Part shown: positions 49,958 to 62,175 of the stretch, in pieces | Layout: the number at the start of each line of letters is the position of its first letter | Position numbering within the stretch: position 1 is the stretch's first letter | Assembly: GCA_018340805.1 (NCBI GenBank) | Contig: JACMZG010000008.1 | Location: forward strand, 25,692,577 to 25,756,576 | DNA length: 64,000 nt | Reading direction: 5' to 3' | DNA from: Microvelia longipes | Lineage: Eukaryota; Arthropoda; Insecta; Hemiptera; Veliidae | Made by a program: the position numbers and the translations under genes | Notes under the pieces: model-generated | The model's database searches: none | What the model was told of the DNA's origin: nothing | The model's input: the letters and a program-made list of their open reading frames with translations, nothing else

Positions 49958-50698
49958 CAGTGGTGTACTGAGCAAAAAGGCCCGAGAAGGGTTTGGCCTA
50001 TAAGGGCCAAAAAACCTTCATCTTAAGGAGCCCAATAAGGGGTCTTCTTAAGTAGAGGGGGTTTCTTTTAACTGAAGTAGTATTAATGATTAGCAAGTTT
50101 AATCTAATTTATTTATTATAATCGAAGAATCTGCTACCGTCGATACTGCACTACGCGATTCTAAAGGGATCAGTTCCTTAACATTACTAAAGTAGGTTTT
50201 AAGAGTCTTTTGATTGCTAAAGCTTACATTAAAGTTACTACTCTTTAAAACACTACCTAAACGCTGCGATAAATACCAATGTAAGAACTGGAGCACCATT
50301 GCTTGATATTTTCAGGCTCTATCACGTCCTGGCCATAATTACTATTCATATAGCTCAAAGCACAAGTCTGGGCTCTTTCTTCCTTATTATTTTATTAACT
50401 ATTTCCCCTGTATCCATTGACCCGGACATTTAAACTATTTTATGTTTAAAAAGACAAAACTTGAAAACCTTTGTGTTTAGGAGATCTTTAGACCCTATCT
50501 TAGACTTTAGAGTATTGGACCCCTTTGACTCTAATGTTATGATATGTTTCATAATTTATAATAAATAAGTATGCATATATTATTGGTTTTAAAATATTTA
50601 ATATTTTTAAAAAAAATTCGTTACGTTTATTTTTTGATAAGGGGCCAAAGGAGGGCTGCCGCTCTTGCCCTCACTGGTCGGCCGCCCCTGGGTAGTGG
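49956..50698. mobile_element. Candidate hAT-like insertion inside a 5S-SINE
   Basis: Lies between the two halves of a 5S-SINE copy and is bounded by GGCAGTGG and GGTAGTGG, an imperfect 8-bp duplication. The ends are G+C-rich ('CAGTGGTGTACTGAGC' on the left; complement of 'CAGGGGCGGCCGACCAG' on the right) in hAT style, but they are not clear inverted repeats of each other. It contains a PLE fragment. Confidence 0.35.
50099..50299 (-). pseudogene. PLE fragment near the RT/endonuclease linker
   Basis: Open over 66 codons. 'RLGSVLKSSNFNVSFSNQ' and 'FSNVKELIPLE' resemble the segment before the GIY-YIG domain in some PLE lineages. It breaks into sequence matching the arm of the 36-bp hairpin ('STVADSS'). 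This differs from the PLE at 26 kb, so a second PLE lineage is likely. Only a short relic remains. Confidence 0.4.
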
Positions 50699-50723
50699 GT
50701 TAAAACTTTTTACAAAAATAAGT

Positions 50724-50847
50724 CTTTAGGTCTAGTTGTGCTTCTCGCCTTTAAGTCTAGTTTTGCTTCTCGCCTTTAGTCTAGTTGTGCTTCTCGCCTT
50801 TAGGTCTAGTTGTGCTTCTCGCCATTAGGTCTAGTAGTGCTTCTCGC
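50724..50847 (+). repeat. 25-bp minisatellite (5 units) grown from a SINE segment
   Basis: Five units of 'CTTTAGGTCTAGTTGTGCTT' + CTCGC (one unit is 24 bp). The unit's first part is the normal single-copy 5S-SINE sequence seen at 29490-29505. Confidence 0.9.
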
Positions 50848-51040
50848 AGGATGATATTTTTCTGACTACGATAACCTATTTTGATGAGTCATTAAACATT
50901 TTAGAAATCGTAAATTCGACCGATCGAGTCGAATTTACAAAAAACATTTGACAAATATTTTCATTTATAGGTGGTTTATGAATTCACAAAATTTCATTTT
51001 GATATTGGTAACAATTTTGAAAATGTTATAGACTCAAAAC

Positions 51041-51699
51041 ATATATGGATTAGCAAGTGAATTAATAATAACTCACAAAAATAAATAAATACAATCCAAT
51101 GAGCGAAGACACAACAGATTGGTTTATTAAAACTTCATTCGACCTTAAACTGATATTTGATTTTTTGATTTTATTTTCCTCTCCTACTACCGTAGATTTA
51201 GGTAAGATATTGTGTTCTTCCAAAAAGTTTGATACCAAAATTTTATGAAAAGACATCTGTTTCAGCCATTTTTATGACGTTAAGACTGGGTTCTACTATG
51301 CTGTGTGTCTGGAGCGTCTGTGCCACTTATAAACCCGATGTTTTAATCTAGAGAATGGAATAAGCATAAAATCAAACTAAAGTCCAGGAGTTTTATAAAT
51401 CAAGGCTTAATTAAAACTTAAGGTTTTAATTTTAAACCATATTAACATATTTTACTGAGTAATTAAAATCGAACATTTTACCAATCGGATTGGAATTTGA
51501 CGCTAATGTATCTCTCTAACTGGTGATCTTGGTATTTGACGCTGGTATAAATATTGGCATTTGAATTTATAAACCGATTATTGATTGGCTATAACTATTA
51601 AGGCTTTTATTGTTTTTTTCGACACACGAAATATTTTTATAGAGTAATAAACAAGTAGGGGTAAAATAATGCCACTTAACGGTCAGTTTTTAAGTTTTT
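51041..51699. other. Unassigned AT-rich DNA
   Basis: No gene is recognised. Repeated 'GGAATTTGACGCT/GGTATTTGACGCT' occurs at 51492 and 51531. Confidence 0.4.
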
Positions 51700-52318
51700 G
51701 GTGAATATAAACATATATAGGTCTCATATCTTATGCACTTATTTATTAGGTAATAATTAACACTTGTACTAAATTCAACTCAATTGGACCATTTCTCAAT
51801 TTTTTACATTTTTAAAAAAAGTACACAAATCATTCATAAATACTTAAATAATAAATAATACTGATAATAAGATGAAACTTAGCACATATGTTACTCTTAT
51901 ACATTGTCACCTGCGTGCCAAATCTCTATTCGATCGCATCATTTTTCAGTGTTTTATGATTTTTCAATATTTTCGCTGAGTCATTATTGTGGTTAATGAC
52001 GTTGATGTCATAACCCATGACATGGGTTAAGGTCTTAAAAATATTTCGGAATAGCACAACTACAGAAATAGACTGATTTTTGTACAAATTTAAACTCTCT
52101 AGCATGAGTACACTGGGCGCTACGATGATAACAGACACATACACTTACACACAGACACACACATACAAACAGATAACTTTGCGAAACCATTTAGGAGGCC
52201 TTAAAACGCTTGAAACAGATAATTCCAGTTTTATCCCGGTTTCGGATTTTTTTGCAAACACAATACTTATTCTATATACCTACGGTATAAATGAGGAAAA
52301 GTAAAAATATGACTTTTA
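51700..52318 (-). repeat. 5S-SINE body, 5S core lost
   Basis: On the minus strand it runs from 'CCTCATTTATACCGTAGGTA' to 'AAATTTAGTACAAGTG'. The CRE-type site is expanded by a short duplication ('TGACGTTGATGTCATAACCC', about 51998-52017). 'CGCTGAGTCA' lies at about 51974. Confidence 0.65.
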
Positions 52319-52329
52319 ACTATAAAAAC

Positions 52330-52512
52330 TCAGGTTCGAAGTACCTCGGAATTATTTAGTTACTCTCATCTTCAACTTCGAACCCGATTGGTTCGTCCAG
52401 GTACTGCCCTCTGCTGGACGATGCTTAACATTAATGACTCGAAAAAAACACGTAGATATAATAACCGTAATGAAATTAAACTTTGTATTCTTATTTATTA
52501 ATAAAGAGCAAT
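52330..52512 (-). repeat. 5S-SINE 3' part with 5S core
   Basis: The 5S-like segment lies at about 52389-52442 ('GTTCGTCCAGGTACTGCCCT', 'TGCTTAACATTAATGACTCG'). The tail 'CGAAGTACCTCGGAA' lies to its left. Confidence 0.6.
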
Positions 52513-53265
52513 AACCCTCTATGTAATCCATGTCCAACTTTTTATTCGCGAGATTTCTTCATTCTAAATAAAAAGTAAAAATTTGATGAAAAAAGTAATA
52601 CTCATAAAATATAAATACGCTACTTATACATATAAGTATAAGTAGGAAGCAAATAAGTAGTAGTGTTATATTTTAAATTTAAGGTGTTCCAGTTTCTTTA
52701 GAGTAAGTTTTTTATCAAACTGCTATTTATCATAGTTGTTTAAGTTATTTGGCACCTTAATACTTATAAGGACCCCAAGACTTTGGGTCCTTGAAGCTTG
52801 GACCCTTGTATACTAAAGTAAAATCTAACCTTTCTTGCTCCTTACTAAACTTCCTAAATATAAGAGAAACATAAATCTGAAATATAGTATCCTTTCTCTT
52901 TTTATATGAATTAAAAAATTACAGAATTTGATAAATATTTCATACCTTTGTGGTAGAAGAGTGTGGTTTTTTGGGTCAGAAATTTATTGCGTACCGATTA
53001 TACATTACAGAAGTTAGTGGTAATGCATAGAGGTATTTATTATTATAAGGGTAATTATTGCAGTTATATTTTTTTAGAATTAGAATTTAATTATGAATTT
53101 AAAAGTTAAAATTTAAAATCAGAATCTTTGACTGAGCTAGGAACGGAAATGTAGTTTAGGATTGCAATGCTCCTTATTACATTTTAGCCTTATTTTAGTA
53201 TTTGAGATTTTGTTTAATTATTTAAAAATTACTGTCCTATCTTTAACGCCATGAACGCATTTAAA
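52513..53265. other. Unassigned AT-rich DNA
   Basis: No gene or repeat is recognised. Confidence 0.45.
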
Positions 53266-53970
53266 AACACCGGGTACGGGGTACCTCGGAACTTTTCCTC
53301 TTCGTATTGATTTTGCTACGCTCGCATCCTCCCTACTTCGGACTCGCTTCGCTTGTCCTCAAAATATAGAGGTAGTTAAATTTATACTGCAACACGTCTT
53401 TGGACTCGCTTCGCTCGCCCTTAGATAATAAATACATCAGTTTCATTCCCAGTGGTAACCCTTCCAGACACTGACATCGCTCGAAGCTACCAAACTTTTA
53501 TGATTTAGCAAAAACCATAGATATACTTGTATTAAAATGAAACTTAGTGTACTTATTTATTACGTAGATAAACACTTAACGTAATTCCGTGCAGGTGAAC
53601 CATATTTCAGATTAATTAAATTATTTTTCGATATCTTAATTTTTTTTTAAATCGTACACAAGTCATTTGATTAAAAACTGTAACTTGAGAACTGATAATA
53701 AAATGTTACTTAGCACATATGTTAGTCTTATACTGGTTGCATGCGTGCTAGTCAAAGTGATCAAAACATTTTTCCGCGTTTTATGATTTTTCTATATTTT
53801 CTCTGATTAATTTTTAAGGGTTAATGACGTCATAAAAAATATTTCCGAATAGCACAACTACAACGGTAAACTGGTTTTTGTAAGTTTCAACTCTAGCATA
53901 AATACACCGGGATCTACGATGATACCAGACACTCCCATATACACACGCACACGCACACCCATTTAGTAAC
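53266..53970 (-). repeat. 5S-SINE, near full length
   Basis: The tail is 'GGGGTACCTCGGAACTTTTC' with three copies of the 'CTCGCTTCGCT' motif. The 5S core lies at about 53447-53515 ('CCAGTGGTAACCCTTCCAGA', 'CGCTCGAAGCTACCAAACTT', 'TTATGATT'). The body includes TGACGTCA at 53825-53832 and ends in a (CA)n. Confidence 0.75.
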
Positions 53971-54099
53971 ATTTGATCAACTATCAACTACCATATTGAG
54001 AAATATCAATTTACTAATGATTAAGTTGGTTTTTTAATTCAATTTTTAATAGCAGAACAGTAAATATGTTAAGTCCATATATAAGGAAAAATAAGAAAC

Positions 54100-54260
54100 A
54101 AGTCTCTTCACTGGTGTTATAATTTATGGACAGAACCAGTTTTCAGACTGAGACCATCATTTGTCCCTAACTCACAAAGTATAAATTACCCTATTGTTGT
54201 CATTATAATGAAATATTTGTGACGTCATTAACCTACAATTATGACTCAGCAAAAGACTAA
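54100..54260 (-). repeat. Degenerate PLE terminus beside a CRE/AP-1 module
   Basis: 'AGTCTCTTCACT' (about 54101) and 'TTCAGACTGAGACCATCATT' match PLE termini loosely. Next come TGACGTCA (54220-54227) and TGACTCAGCA (54242-54251). Confidence 0.35.
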
Positions 54261-54576
54261 GAGGTTCAAGTTCTTTTTTCTATATCTAGATTCAAGACCT
54301 TTATCCATCCGACAATCCTCTGCCGTCTTTAAATAAGCTAGAGACAACGGAAACGTAAATCCTGGCCTTTATCGGATGTAAGATGATCCACACCGCTTTT
54401 ATAAATTAACAGCATAAAGACTACTTAGTCTCGTGAAACCAAAGCTGGGTTGGTCAACCTTAATTTCTAGACCCCCACGAGAACGGTTACCACAAGGCCA
54501 TTTTTAGCAGGATTTTCATCCTCGTTCTGCAGGCTACATAATGAACTTTATTACTTGATAATTTCATACAACCGAA

Positions 54577-54837
54577 TCTGAAAAATCGGACACGGAGTAC
54601 CTCGGAACTTTTCCTCATCACATCAAATACGCTCATCCTCCCTACTTCAGACTCGCTTCGCTCGTCCTCAAGATGTATAATTCGCTAAATTAATACTGCA
54701 ACACGTCTTCGGACTAGCTTCGCTTCTCCTCAGATAGCAAATACATCCGTTTCATTCTTTGTCGCCTATTCAGCACTGATCACGCTCAATGCTGCTAAAC
54801 ATACATACACACACATACATACATATATATATATATA

Positions 54838-54871
<34 letters not shown>

Positions 54872-55010
54872 GACTGACAACTTTGTCAAATTACTCAGAA
54901 GGTCTTAAAAATGGCTGAAACGGATAATTCCTGTGACATCCCGGTTTCGAATTGTTTTGTAATCACAATACTTTTCCTATATACCTACAGTATAAATGAG
55001 GAAGAGTAAT
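54577..55010 (-). repeat. 5S-SINE with microsatellite replacing most of the body
   Basis: The tail and 5S core ('TCAGCACTGATCACGCTCAA', 'TGCTGCTAAAC', about 54770-54801) pass directly into (CATA)n/(TA)n at 54802-54870. Then comes the 5' end 'TATACCTACAGTATAAATGA'. The middle body is deleted. Confidence 0.7.
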
Positions 55011-56350
55011 AATATGTCTATACAATTGATTTAAATTTAATTTGAATAGAAATGAATCTATTAATTACTGAAATGGAGAAATAATGTAACAGGCAATAAT
55101 AAAAGGAAACCAAAATCTAAAATTATGAAACTTTTTAAATAATTTAACATTTTAAAAGCAGTTTGGTAAAAAAATAGGCATAACTGTTAAAACGTTTGTA
55201 AAAGTTCACTCGAGCCTGAGTGATGTTCAAGCATTCTGGCCTAAAACCTAACAAAAAATAATTATTATTTCACGTTTCTTACGTTTACCTAAATTAACAA
55301 ATTTACTAGAAACTAAATGTAAAGTAAAACCTAAATAGCCTTAGGGGGTTAGTATCCAAAGGCTATAATAAAGATCATGTAAATTTTGCCTATATAAAAT
55401 TAATACAACCAATTCTCGTAGCGGATATTAAAGCAAAATTATTAATAATTACCAGGTTAACCTCAAAATGGTTTAAACTTGCAATATCCTGGAGGAATGA
55501 AGGCCTTAACTAGATTATTTATAAGCTAGAAGTGATTCTAATAGCAGACGGAAAGGATTTAAAGGAAACACTATCGTATTAGAGGTTTTATACCTTGCAA
55601 GGATTTAGAAGGCAATAAACAAGCCCTTAAACTACACCGTGTATGCTATTATGTTTTTATATTCATGTAATGATATAAACAGTAATGTTTATAGGTGATT
55701 TTATATATGTTAAAATAAAGAATAGTATAATCAGAAAGCAGTACATAAAATAGTAAATAAAGTAGGTATGTTTATTGTACCTATTTACAGAAAGGAAAAT
55801 AATAAATTTTATTTCATTAATAAAAATTTATTTTTTTAAAAGCATTCTATCGGCTTTAATGGCACTGTTATTGGAGCTCTTACAACATCTCTGAACTACA
55901 CATACCATACTTTTTATGAATTATACTGTTTATCTTCTAAATAGTTTTTTACTATTACAACGCCCGAAAAAAATAACATATGCTTCACGAATGTACTTTT
56001 TTACTGCCTCCTCGGCTCCTTTTACTGTCTCGCTTCGCTCAGCAGTAAATATAGTCGCCACGGTAAAAAAGGCATTCACAGTCTTGTAACTTAAAATACT
56101 ATTTCATTACACTTACACTGTATTGAAAAAATCTTGTACCATTATATGTTCTATTGGTTCTATTTAGTTGAAAACTTACAACTTTCAAGTTACATATCTG
56201 TTTAACTTCACTTTATTCTTATTTTTAAATTGTATGTGAACTCAGATAAGTTTATTAGTAGTTGTCCAATAATGCATTTTGATTTTCACTTACCTATTTT
56301 TTCAAATGTTTAGGTTTGAAGTATTTTTTTTTTTATTTTTGCTTCCTCTA
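55011..56350. other. Unassigned AT-rich DNA
   Basis: No gene is recognised. A 'CTCGCTTCGCTCAGCAGTAAA' like motif occurs near 56030. Confidence 0.4.
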
Positions 56351-56357
56351 CACTATT

Positions 56358-56478
56358 CTTTTGGTGAATTTTCTTTGGAAAGAATCGCTAATGAGATGGC
56401 TCTTGTGGCGTGGGGGAGGGAGGCCCTCGGGAGTGTGCCCAAAACTCTCCGTTTTAAAGGTAACCACGAAAAAATACG
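56358..56478 (-). mobile_element. Diverged HL 3' tail fragment
   Basis: 'GGTGAATTTTCTTTGGAAAG' then 'ATCGCTAATGAGATGGCT', 'CTCTCCGTTTTAAAGGTAAC' and 'CACGAAAAAATACG' align in order with the complemented HL tail at 12175-12285. It shows that relic HL copies exist beyond the left half of the window. Confidence 0.5.
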
Positions 56479-56524
56479 GTGCTATTTTTTTTTATTTTCT
56501 TATTTACAGTATTGAAGTTTATGA

Positions 56525-56590
56525 CTTAAAAACTATTCAGGGACGGAGTTCAGCAAGCCGGGTGAACTTTCTTTGAAATGCCTGATTTCT
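56525..56590 (+). mobile_element. Diverged HL 5'-end fragment
   Basis: 'AGCAAGCCGGGTGAACTTTC' + 'TTTGAAATGCCTGATTTC' aligns with the HL 5' end 'ATGTCGGGCGAATTTCC' + 'TTTGGATGCGTGTTTC'. Confidence 0.4.
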
Positions 56591-57610
56591 TTCTTATCAT
56601 TCCAATTTTTGCTTAAGTTTTCGGTGTATATTAATTAACCTAAATATTGTACATTCCAGTGTTTAATTAGATTATTTTCTTCTTTAGATATTTTGATAAT
56701 ACTCTGTGTTTAGAACAAAATATAGTAATATATAATTATAATTACCTGGTGTGTCATTAGTGCCCAATTTAGGAACTAATGGAAAAAAAAATTTTTTAAA
56801 ATCTTCTTTTCATTTATTTTTGTTTTTAGTCGTCTTTTTCTAAAAAATAGCATACGCTGCCTGACTGTAAAGTGTTTTTATAACCTTTGCAAATATTTAC
56901 TGTCTTGCTACGCTCGGATGTATATATATAATTTTCGCGGTTAAGAGAAAACTCACTGCACAACCTAGTTGCATAATATTATATTTTCTTTGCTCGATAA
57001 TTTTATAAACGCTAAAACCTAATTTTGCAAATAACCTTTTAAATTTAAAATTTTATATATAATTGAAAGTTTATTTATTTTATCGCGTTTATTCAGTTAT
57101 GTTTTATCCTTTTTTCGACTCTATTCTATTCAATACGATTACCGTTATGATATTTAAACGGAAATGAAATATCTACTTTAATTTAAAACTCAAAAAAGTA
57201 ATATTGGTGTGTTGTAGAATTGGTTAAATTAATAATTCAGTCTTCACGCTTGGTAAATAAACAGGGCATGATGGGGTGCTAGTAGCTTGAATCCTAAATA
57301 AGGGCTAGTGAGGGGTTGTGTGGCGATATTGGGGGCGGGGAACCTACGTGGCAGTCATATGGGAGTCGGGATAAGTTGTTATTTCAATAAATTTCAAATC
57401 TATTCTGTGTATTTTTATTATAAAAACAAGTAGCTTTTATTTAGCAGCAAAAAGGCAAAAAACATTTTTATGAGTTTCCTTCCGGTCTTTTCTTGTTGAA
57501 AACTGTTTTAGTGGATAAAATTTATTAGTATTTTTGTTTTTTGTTATTCTAAGAGTTTAATGTGTCGTCTATCCTTTTGCAACTATTTAAAATACTATAA
57601 ATATGTTTAT
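56591..57610. other. Unassigned DNA
   Basis: AT-rich except 57260-57375, which is G-rich. No gene is recognised. Confidence 0.4.
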
Positions 57611-57865
57611 ATTTCCTCACCTTTTACCATAGGTATATAGGAAAATTATTGTGTTCACTCTAAACATCCAAAACCGAGATTTAGTCCAAATTATCTGTTT
57701 TCAACACGTTCTGAGTGGTTATTATCATGATGCCTGTTGTGTGTATGTGTGTGAGAGTGTGTTTGGATATATGTCTGTAGCGTGCGTGACTCCTGCTGTA
57801 TTCACGCTATCGTGTTGAAATCGAGCATATAAAGACTTAAGATCTAATTGTGTTTCCCGGAATAT
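57611..57865 (+). repeat. 5S-SINE 5' part
   Basis: Contains 'TTACCATAGGTATATAGGAA', 'AACCGAGATTTAGTCCAAAT', a (GT)n, and 'TTAAGATCTAATTGTG'. It lacks the 5S core. Confidence 0.6.
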
Positions 57866-58049
57866 AATATAATAATAATAATAATTAACACGTTTATTTC
57901 AAAAACTAATACAATTTATCTTATGAAAGAAATATAGCAAAAACATTGTGTGACAATTACTTTCCTAAAATAAAAAAAATCTCATTCCAAAAAAAAATTA
58001 TTTCCACGCGTAGATCTGCAAACCTGACGAATTTCTTTAAAAATGCTTA

Positions 58050-58185
<136 letters not shown>

Positions 58186-58301
58186 ATATATTGGCGCTGT
58201 TCTTACGTTTCTCGTTGTTATATAAATTTATCTCCAGACGGTGTGTAATGTAAAGTTTATTAACTCGTTTTTTAAGGAGTAAAGAAGCAATTTTTATAGA
58301 G

Positions 58302-58343
58302 AAAAGCTACTTTTCACTCGCTTGAGAGTGAAAAGTAGCTTTT
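58302..58343. repeat. Perfect 18-bp hairpin
   Basis: AAAAGCTACTTTTCACTC (58302-58319) pairs with GAGTGAAAAGTAGCTTTT (58326-58343) around a 6-nt GCTTGA loop. Confidence 0.8.
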
Positions 58344-60897
58344 TCTACATTGGGAATAAAAAGTGTTTCTTATCATTGGTTTTATATCCAATTTTTTTAG
58401 GGGAGTGGTATTATCTAAATATATACAGGTGACCGATCAATTTTTTGTATATGTGAAAGTCCAAAGAAGTTGTTTAGAGCAATAAATCATTCTTTGAAGG
58501 CAGCACTCCCTAAATTTTTTAGGGAGTCCAACCCAAAAAAAATTAGAATGAAATACATAAAATCTATTTTAAATATAAAATCAACATCTGGAGATAGAAA
58601 TCATGTGTGTACCTTGGGAGTAAAATGCTATTTTCCTCCTTTACCATTACCTTTCTACGGCTTCGCCTCGGGAGTTAAACACATGAATACCTCGGCTTCG
58701 TCTCGGGAGTTAAATACTTTGGTTCCCTCGGCTTACGTCTTAGTAACCAACTAACTGCTGAGGGAAATGATAGCATTCTTTACTCTCTTGGTGCATAAAT
58801 AACTATTAATGTTTTCCTTTTATATATTTTACTTACAATACAGCATATTTTATAAATGTTTTGAATTTAACAATGAGATCTTCGATACTTGTTCTAATTG
58901 TAAAAATACAATACAAAAAAGAGACACAACAGAATAAAATTTCTTAAATTAATTTTTAAAAAAAAATCTCTCTCCTTTAACGAAGTAAGTCAAATCTCGA
59001 ATTGAAAATATGTTTCTTGCGATTCTATAAATTGGTTCAAATTAACTTTTCTCTTGCTTTCGTCGTCAATAAAAGACGAACTGTTTAGTAATCGATTTTT
59101 TCCTAGTGCTAATTTTCACATCTTGAATTCAATAAACCTTTTTATCGAGTTGAAGGAAAAACTTTTGTAGCCCTTCTATAAAATTAAACTTTTTAATATT
59201 TATTTTTGTTCGCAAACTGTTGCCGTTTTATGACATTTTTTTGTTCCTCTCTTCAAATATTTTGGGTTTTATTTATAGAATAATAAGTGTAAAAGTATTT
59301 AATATCGATTCTATAAAAGTTTGAAAATCCTTGAATTGAAAATAAATCGCTTTAACTGTGGTTATTGCCTGGATTTGAATAATAAACCAAGCCTTTGCTG
59401 CCGCTGTTTCGTCTTGCGTACCTAACAGCCAATTTTAGCCTTCTTTAATATTTCTTTTTTTAGAGTATATAAAAAAAGGTGTGTGTTTTCATTATGGCAT
59501 GTTCCTAACATGTTCAATTTTATAACATCGCATCGCATTTAGCAAATAACTCTAATAATTTCATCTGGCTAATTTCAACACTGAAATCAGGCCTGATGAG
59601 GCCTTGTTTCGCACCTTTACTTTTTATTCTATTTAGCTAATAGTATCTATCTATTAATCGTTTTTAAACATCGTAGCAAAAAACTTTAAAGCACGGACTA
59701 ATTGTAGTGTTCTCACTCTTTGTGGATGTTTAGTTTTGGCTGAATAGAAGTAATTAATATTGTGATTAATTGATGAGTAAATAGATATATTTCTACTTTA
59801 GAAATATATAAGTTAACTTATAAACTAGACGGCAATAGATGTACCCTTTGACTTTTTATTTTAAACTCTATTTTTCCTATCGGGATATGTAGGAACTGTA
59901 TACTTGATTTTAAAAGAAAATTAAAGGTTTTAGTAGCTAAATGACCTTGATAACGCACTGTCTTTACAATGTGCTTAAATGTCTCAGCAAATTATAAAAT
60001 CGTATTAATTATTACATCGTAAGACGATTTCATGCATTTATGATTTTATCTAAATTATATTTTTACTTCCTACATATGTTTTCAAACTAACGAAATAAGT
60101 GATAATAAGCAGTATCGAACGCCTTTTCAAATTTTTAGGGCAAACGAAAAATTGTGGGCTATAAAATACAGATATTATACGTCCTAATTTATAAAGAAAA
60201 GCTTATTTTCTTGGCATTGGAAAGGTTTCTGTTATTTATTTTTTAAACCATATAACTCAAGCCACACACTTATTACATTTTTTTCTGATTTTATCATTTT
60301 TGGAGTATTTTTTTTTGTTCCTATTGAAATTTGTTACTGATTTATTATACAAATTTTACAATTAATTTGTTAAAAGTTAAATAAATTACATTTTCTTATA
60401 AATTATGACGGAGTGTTGACGTCACCACGGTAATAAATTTGAATCATTGTTTATAGCAAAAGCCTTGGTGACTAAGAGAGAAAATTCAAAATGATAAATA
60501 GCTGTGGTTTAACGTTAGATGGCATCATTTTATAGTTAATCCTTCTAGGTTAGAGCGAGTGTTAAAATAGCCCTTCTTTGCCCTTAACTTAATTTACCTC
60601 ATACACCCACCCAACAAACCCCGAAGACCTACATATGTATTACCGAGGTCTTTGTCTTTCTTCTAACTGTAATAATAGGACAGAATGTCCTTTTGTGACT
60701 CACTGACGTAGCCTTTTTACCAAGTTTATAATCTATTTCTGTGCTTTTTGTCTTTGTTAGTGAATAGTGTCGTTATGAATCTGTATGATGTAAAAAAATT
60801 AATGTCACAAAAATTAGCACAGGTAGACAGAAATAAAAGTCAGATTCTAGTACAAAAACTTTTTTAAGAACTTCTAGTAAAGATTACATATTTCTGT
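58344..60897. other. Unassigned DNA; no gene recognised
   Basis: Includes 'CGGCTTCGCCTCGGGAGTTAAA/CGGCTTCGTCTCGGGAGTTAAA'-like repeats at about 58660-58715. A 94-codon frame (58470-58754) shows no domain motif. Confidence 0.4.
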
Positions 60898-61070
60898 TAA
60901 TAAAAGAGGAAGAAGTCTCTCCACAAAAATATATTTCTTTTTAGCAAAGCGCTTTCAACCTAACAAGAGGTCATCATCAGTGCTAGCCGTTGAATAAAGA
61001 GAGAGGGTGGTAGATGAGTCTTACAGATCAGATCAAAGATAGACAGATAGTCTTCTTCCTCTTTTATTAA
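60898..61070 (-). mobile_element. PLE terminus framed by 19-bp inverted repeats
   Basis: TTAATAAAAGAGGAAGAAG (60898-60916) is mirrored by its complement at 61052-61070. Inside lies 'AGTCTCTCCAC' and a hammerhead-like core on the minus strand (60951-60980): CTGATGA + 'TGACCTCTTGTTAGGTT' + GAAAGC. ACC/GGT can form stem II. CTGATGA and GAAA are both intact. Confidence 0.6.
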
Positions 61071-61224
61071 GATGAACTCCATTAACGCTCACCTTAGTTT
61101 CTTCTTTATTTCTGTTAACTTTTAAATAAGTAAGAATGCATTAAGTAAATAAACTACGGGAACCACCGTATGAGGTTTTATAAAATCACAATCAGATTTA
61201 AGAATTGCATTGTTCTACTGTTCC

Positions 61225-61390
61225 TCATTATTGTGTTTGGAAAAGAATCTGAAACCGGGATTTTACCTCAATGATCCGTTTTAGTTGTTTTTTAAAAACC
61301 TCATTAGTAGTTTTCACGAAGTTTTCTGTCTTTATGTATGTGTGTCTGTTATCATCGTAGCTCTAAAGCAGTGTTGCAGTACATTTAGTG
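61225..61390 (+). repeat. 5S-SINE 5' fragment
   Basis: Contains 'TCTGAAACCGGGATTTTACC', 'TGATCCGTTTTAGTTG', 'GTGTGTCTGTTATCATCGTA' and then 'GCTCTAAAGCAG'. Confidence 0.6.
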
Positions 61391-62175
61391 ATTTTTTATT
61401 ATCTAATTTAAAGTTTTTGACCTTCATTTTCAACTATAACCTCAATATTACCGCCTAATGTTGGTTGTAGCCAAATTTGACTGTTAATATCAAGAAATCA
61501 GTGGAGCTATTAGTCTTGCGCCCTTTTCAATGATTTTAAGAGAAGGTTGTGTCCTATAGGGTGGTAATAAAAACGACGATTAATGTGACATTTCGGCTAT
61601 GAAGCCATTATCAAACCTAAAAATAAATATATTTATTAACAATTAATTAGACAGATAATACAATAAAGATTATTATATAAGAACCTACAACATTCATGAT
61701 TTAAAAGAAGAAAAAGAAGAGTAAAAAAGATTACTTACAATTGAGAAAAAGTAGACCTCTTGAAAAGAGTCATAGTCAGAAAGTAAAAAAGCTAATAAAA
61801 ACTACTGAAAGCATCTCCATCACTTCTTTATTGCACAAATCTAAAAAGTAAAACCAAAAAGGAAAAGAAGATTAAGGCAAGAAAGACAAAAAGATCAAAT
61901 CAAAAGCTAAAAACAAGAGTGTCTAAAAATTATTGAGCAAAAAGGGGGTACGAACCTGAGTTGAAATTAAAATAAAGTTGGTGAAGAGTAAGAATCAAAA
62001 AGAGCAGTAGAAAGACGTAGTGGAAGCAAGAGATTAATAAAAGACTGTACCAAGGGAAAGTGAAAAGGGAAATAACTAGAAAAAATTAAAGATAACCTGG
62101 AGGAAGGTAATACTAAGAAAAACAATACATCGAAAGAGCTAATAATCATAAAGGCTAAAAAAGAGAAAAAAAACA

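Noticed and set aside
58470..58754. 94-codon plus-strand frame
   Set aside because: It contains short repeated GGCTTCG segments and no motif; no support for a gene.
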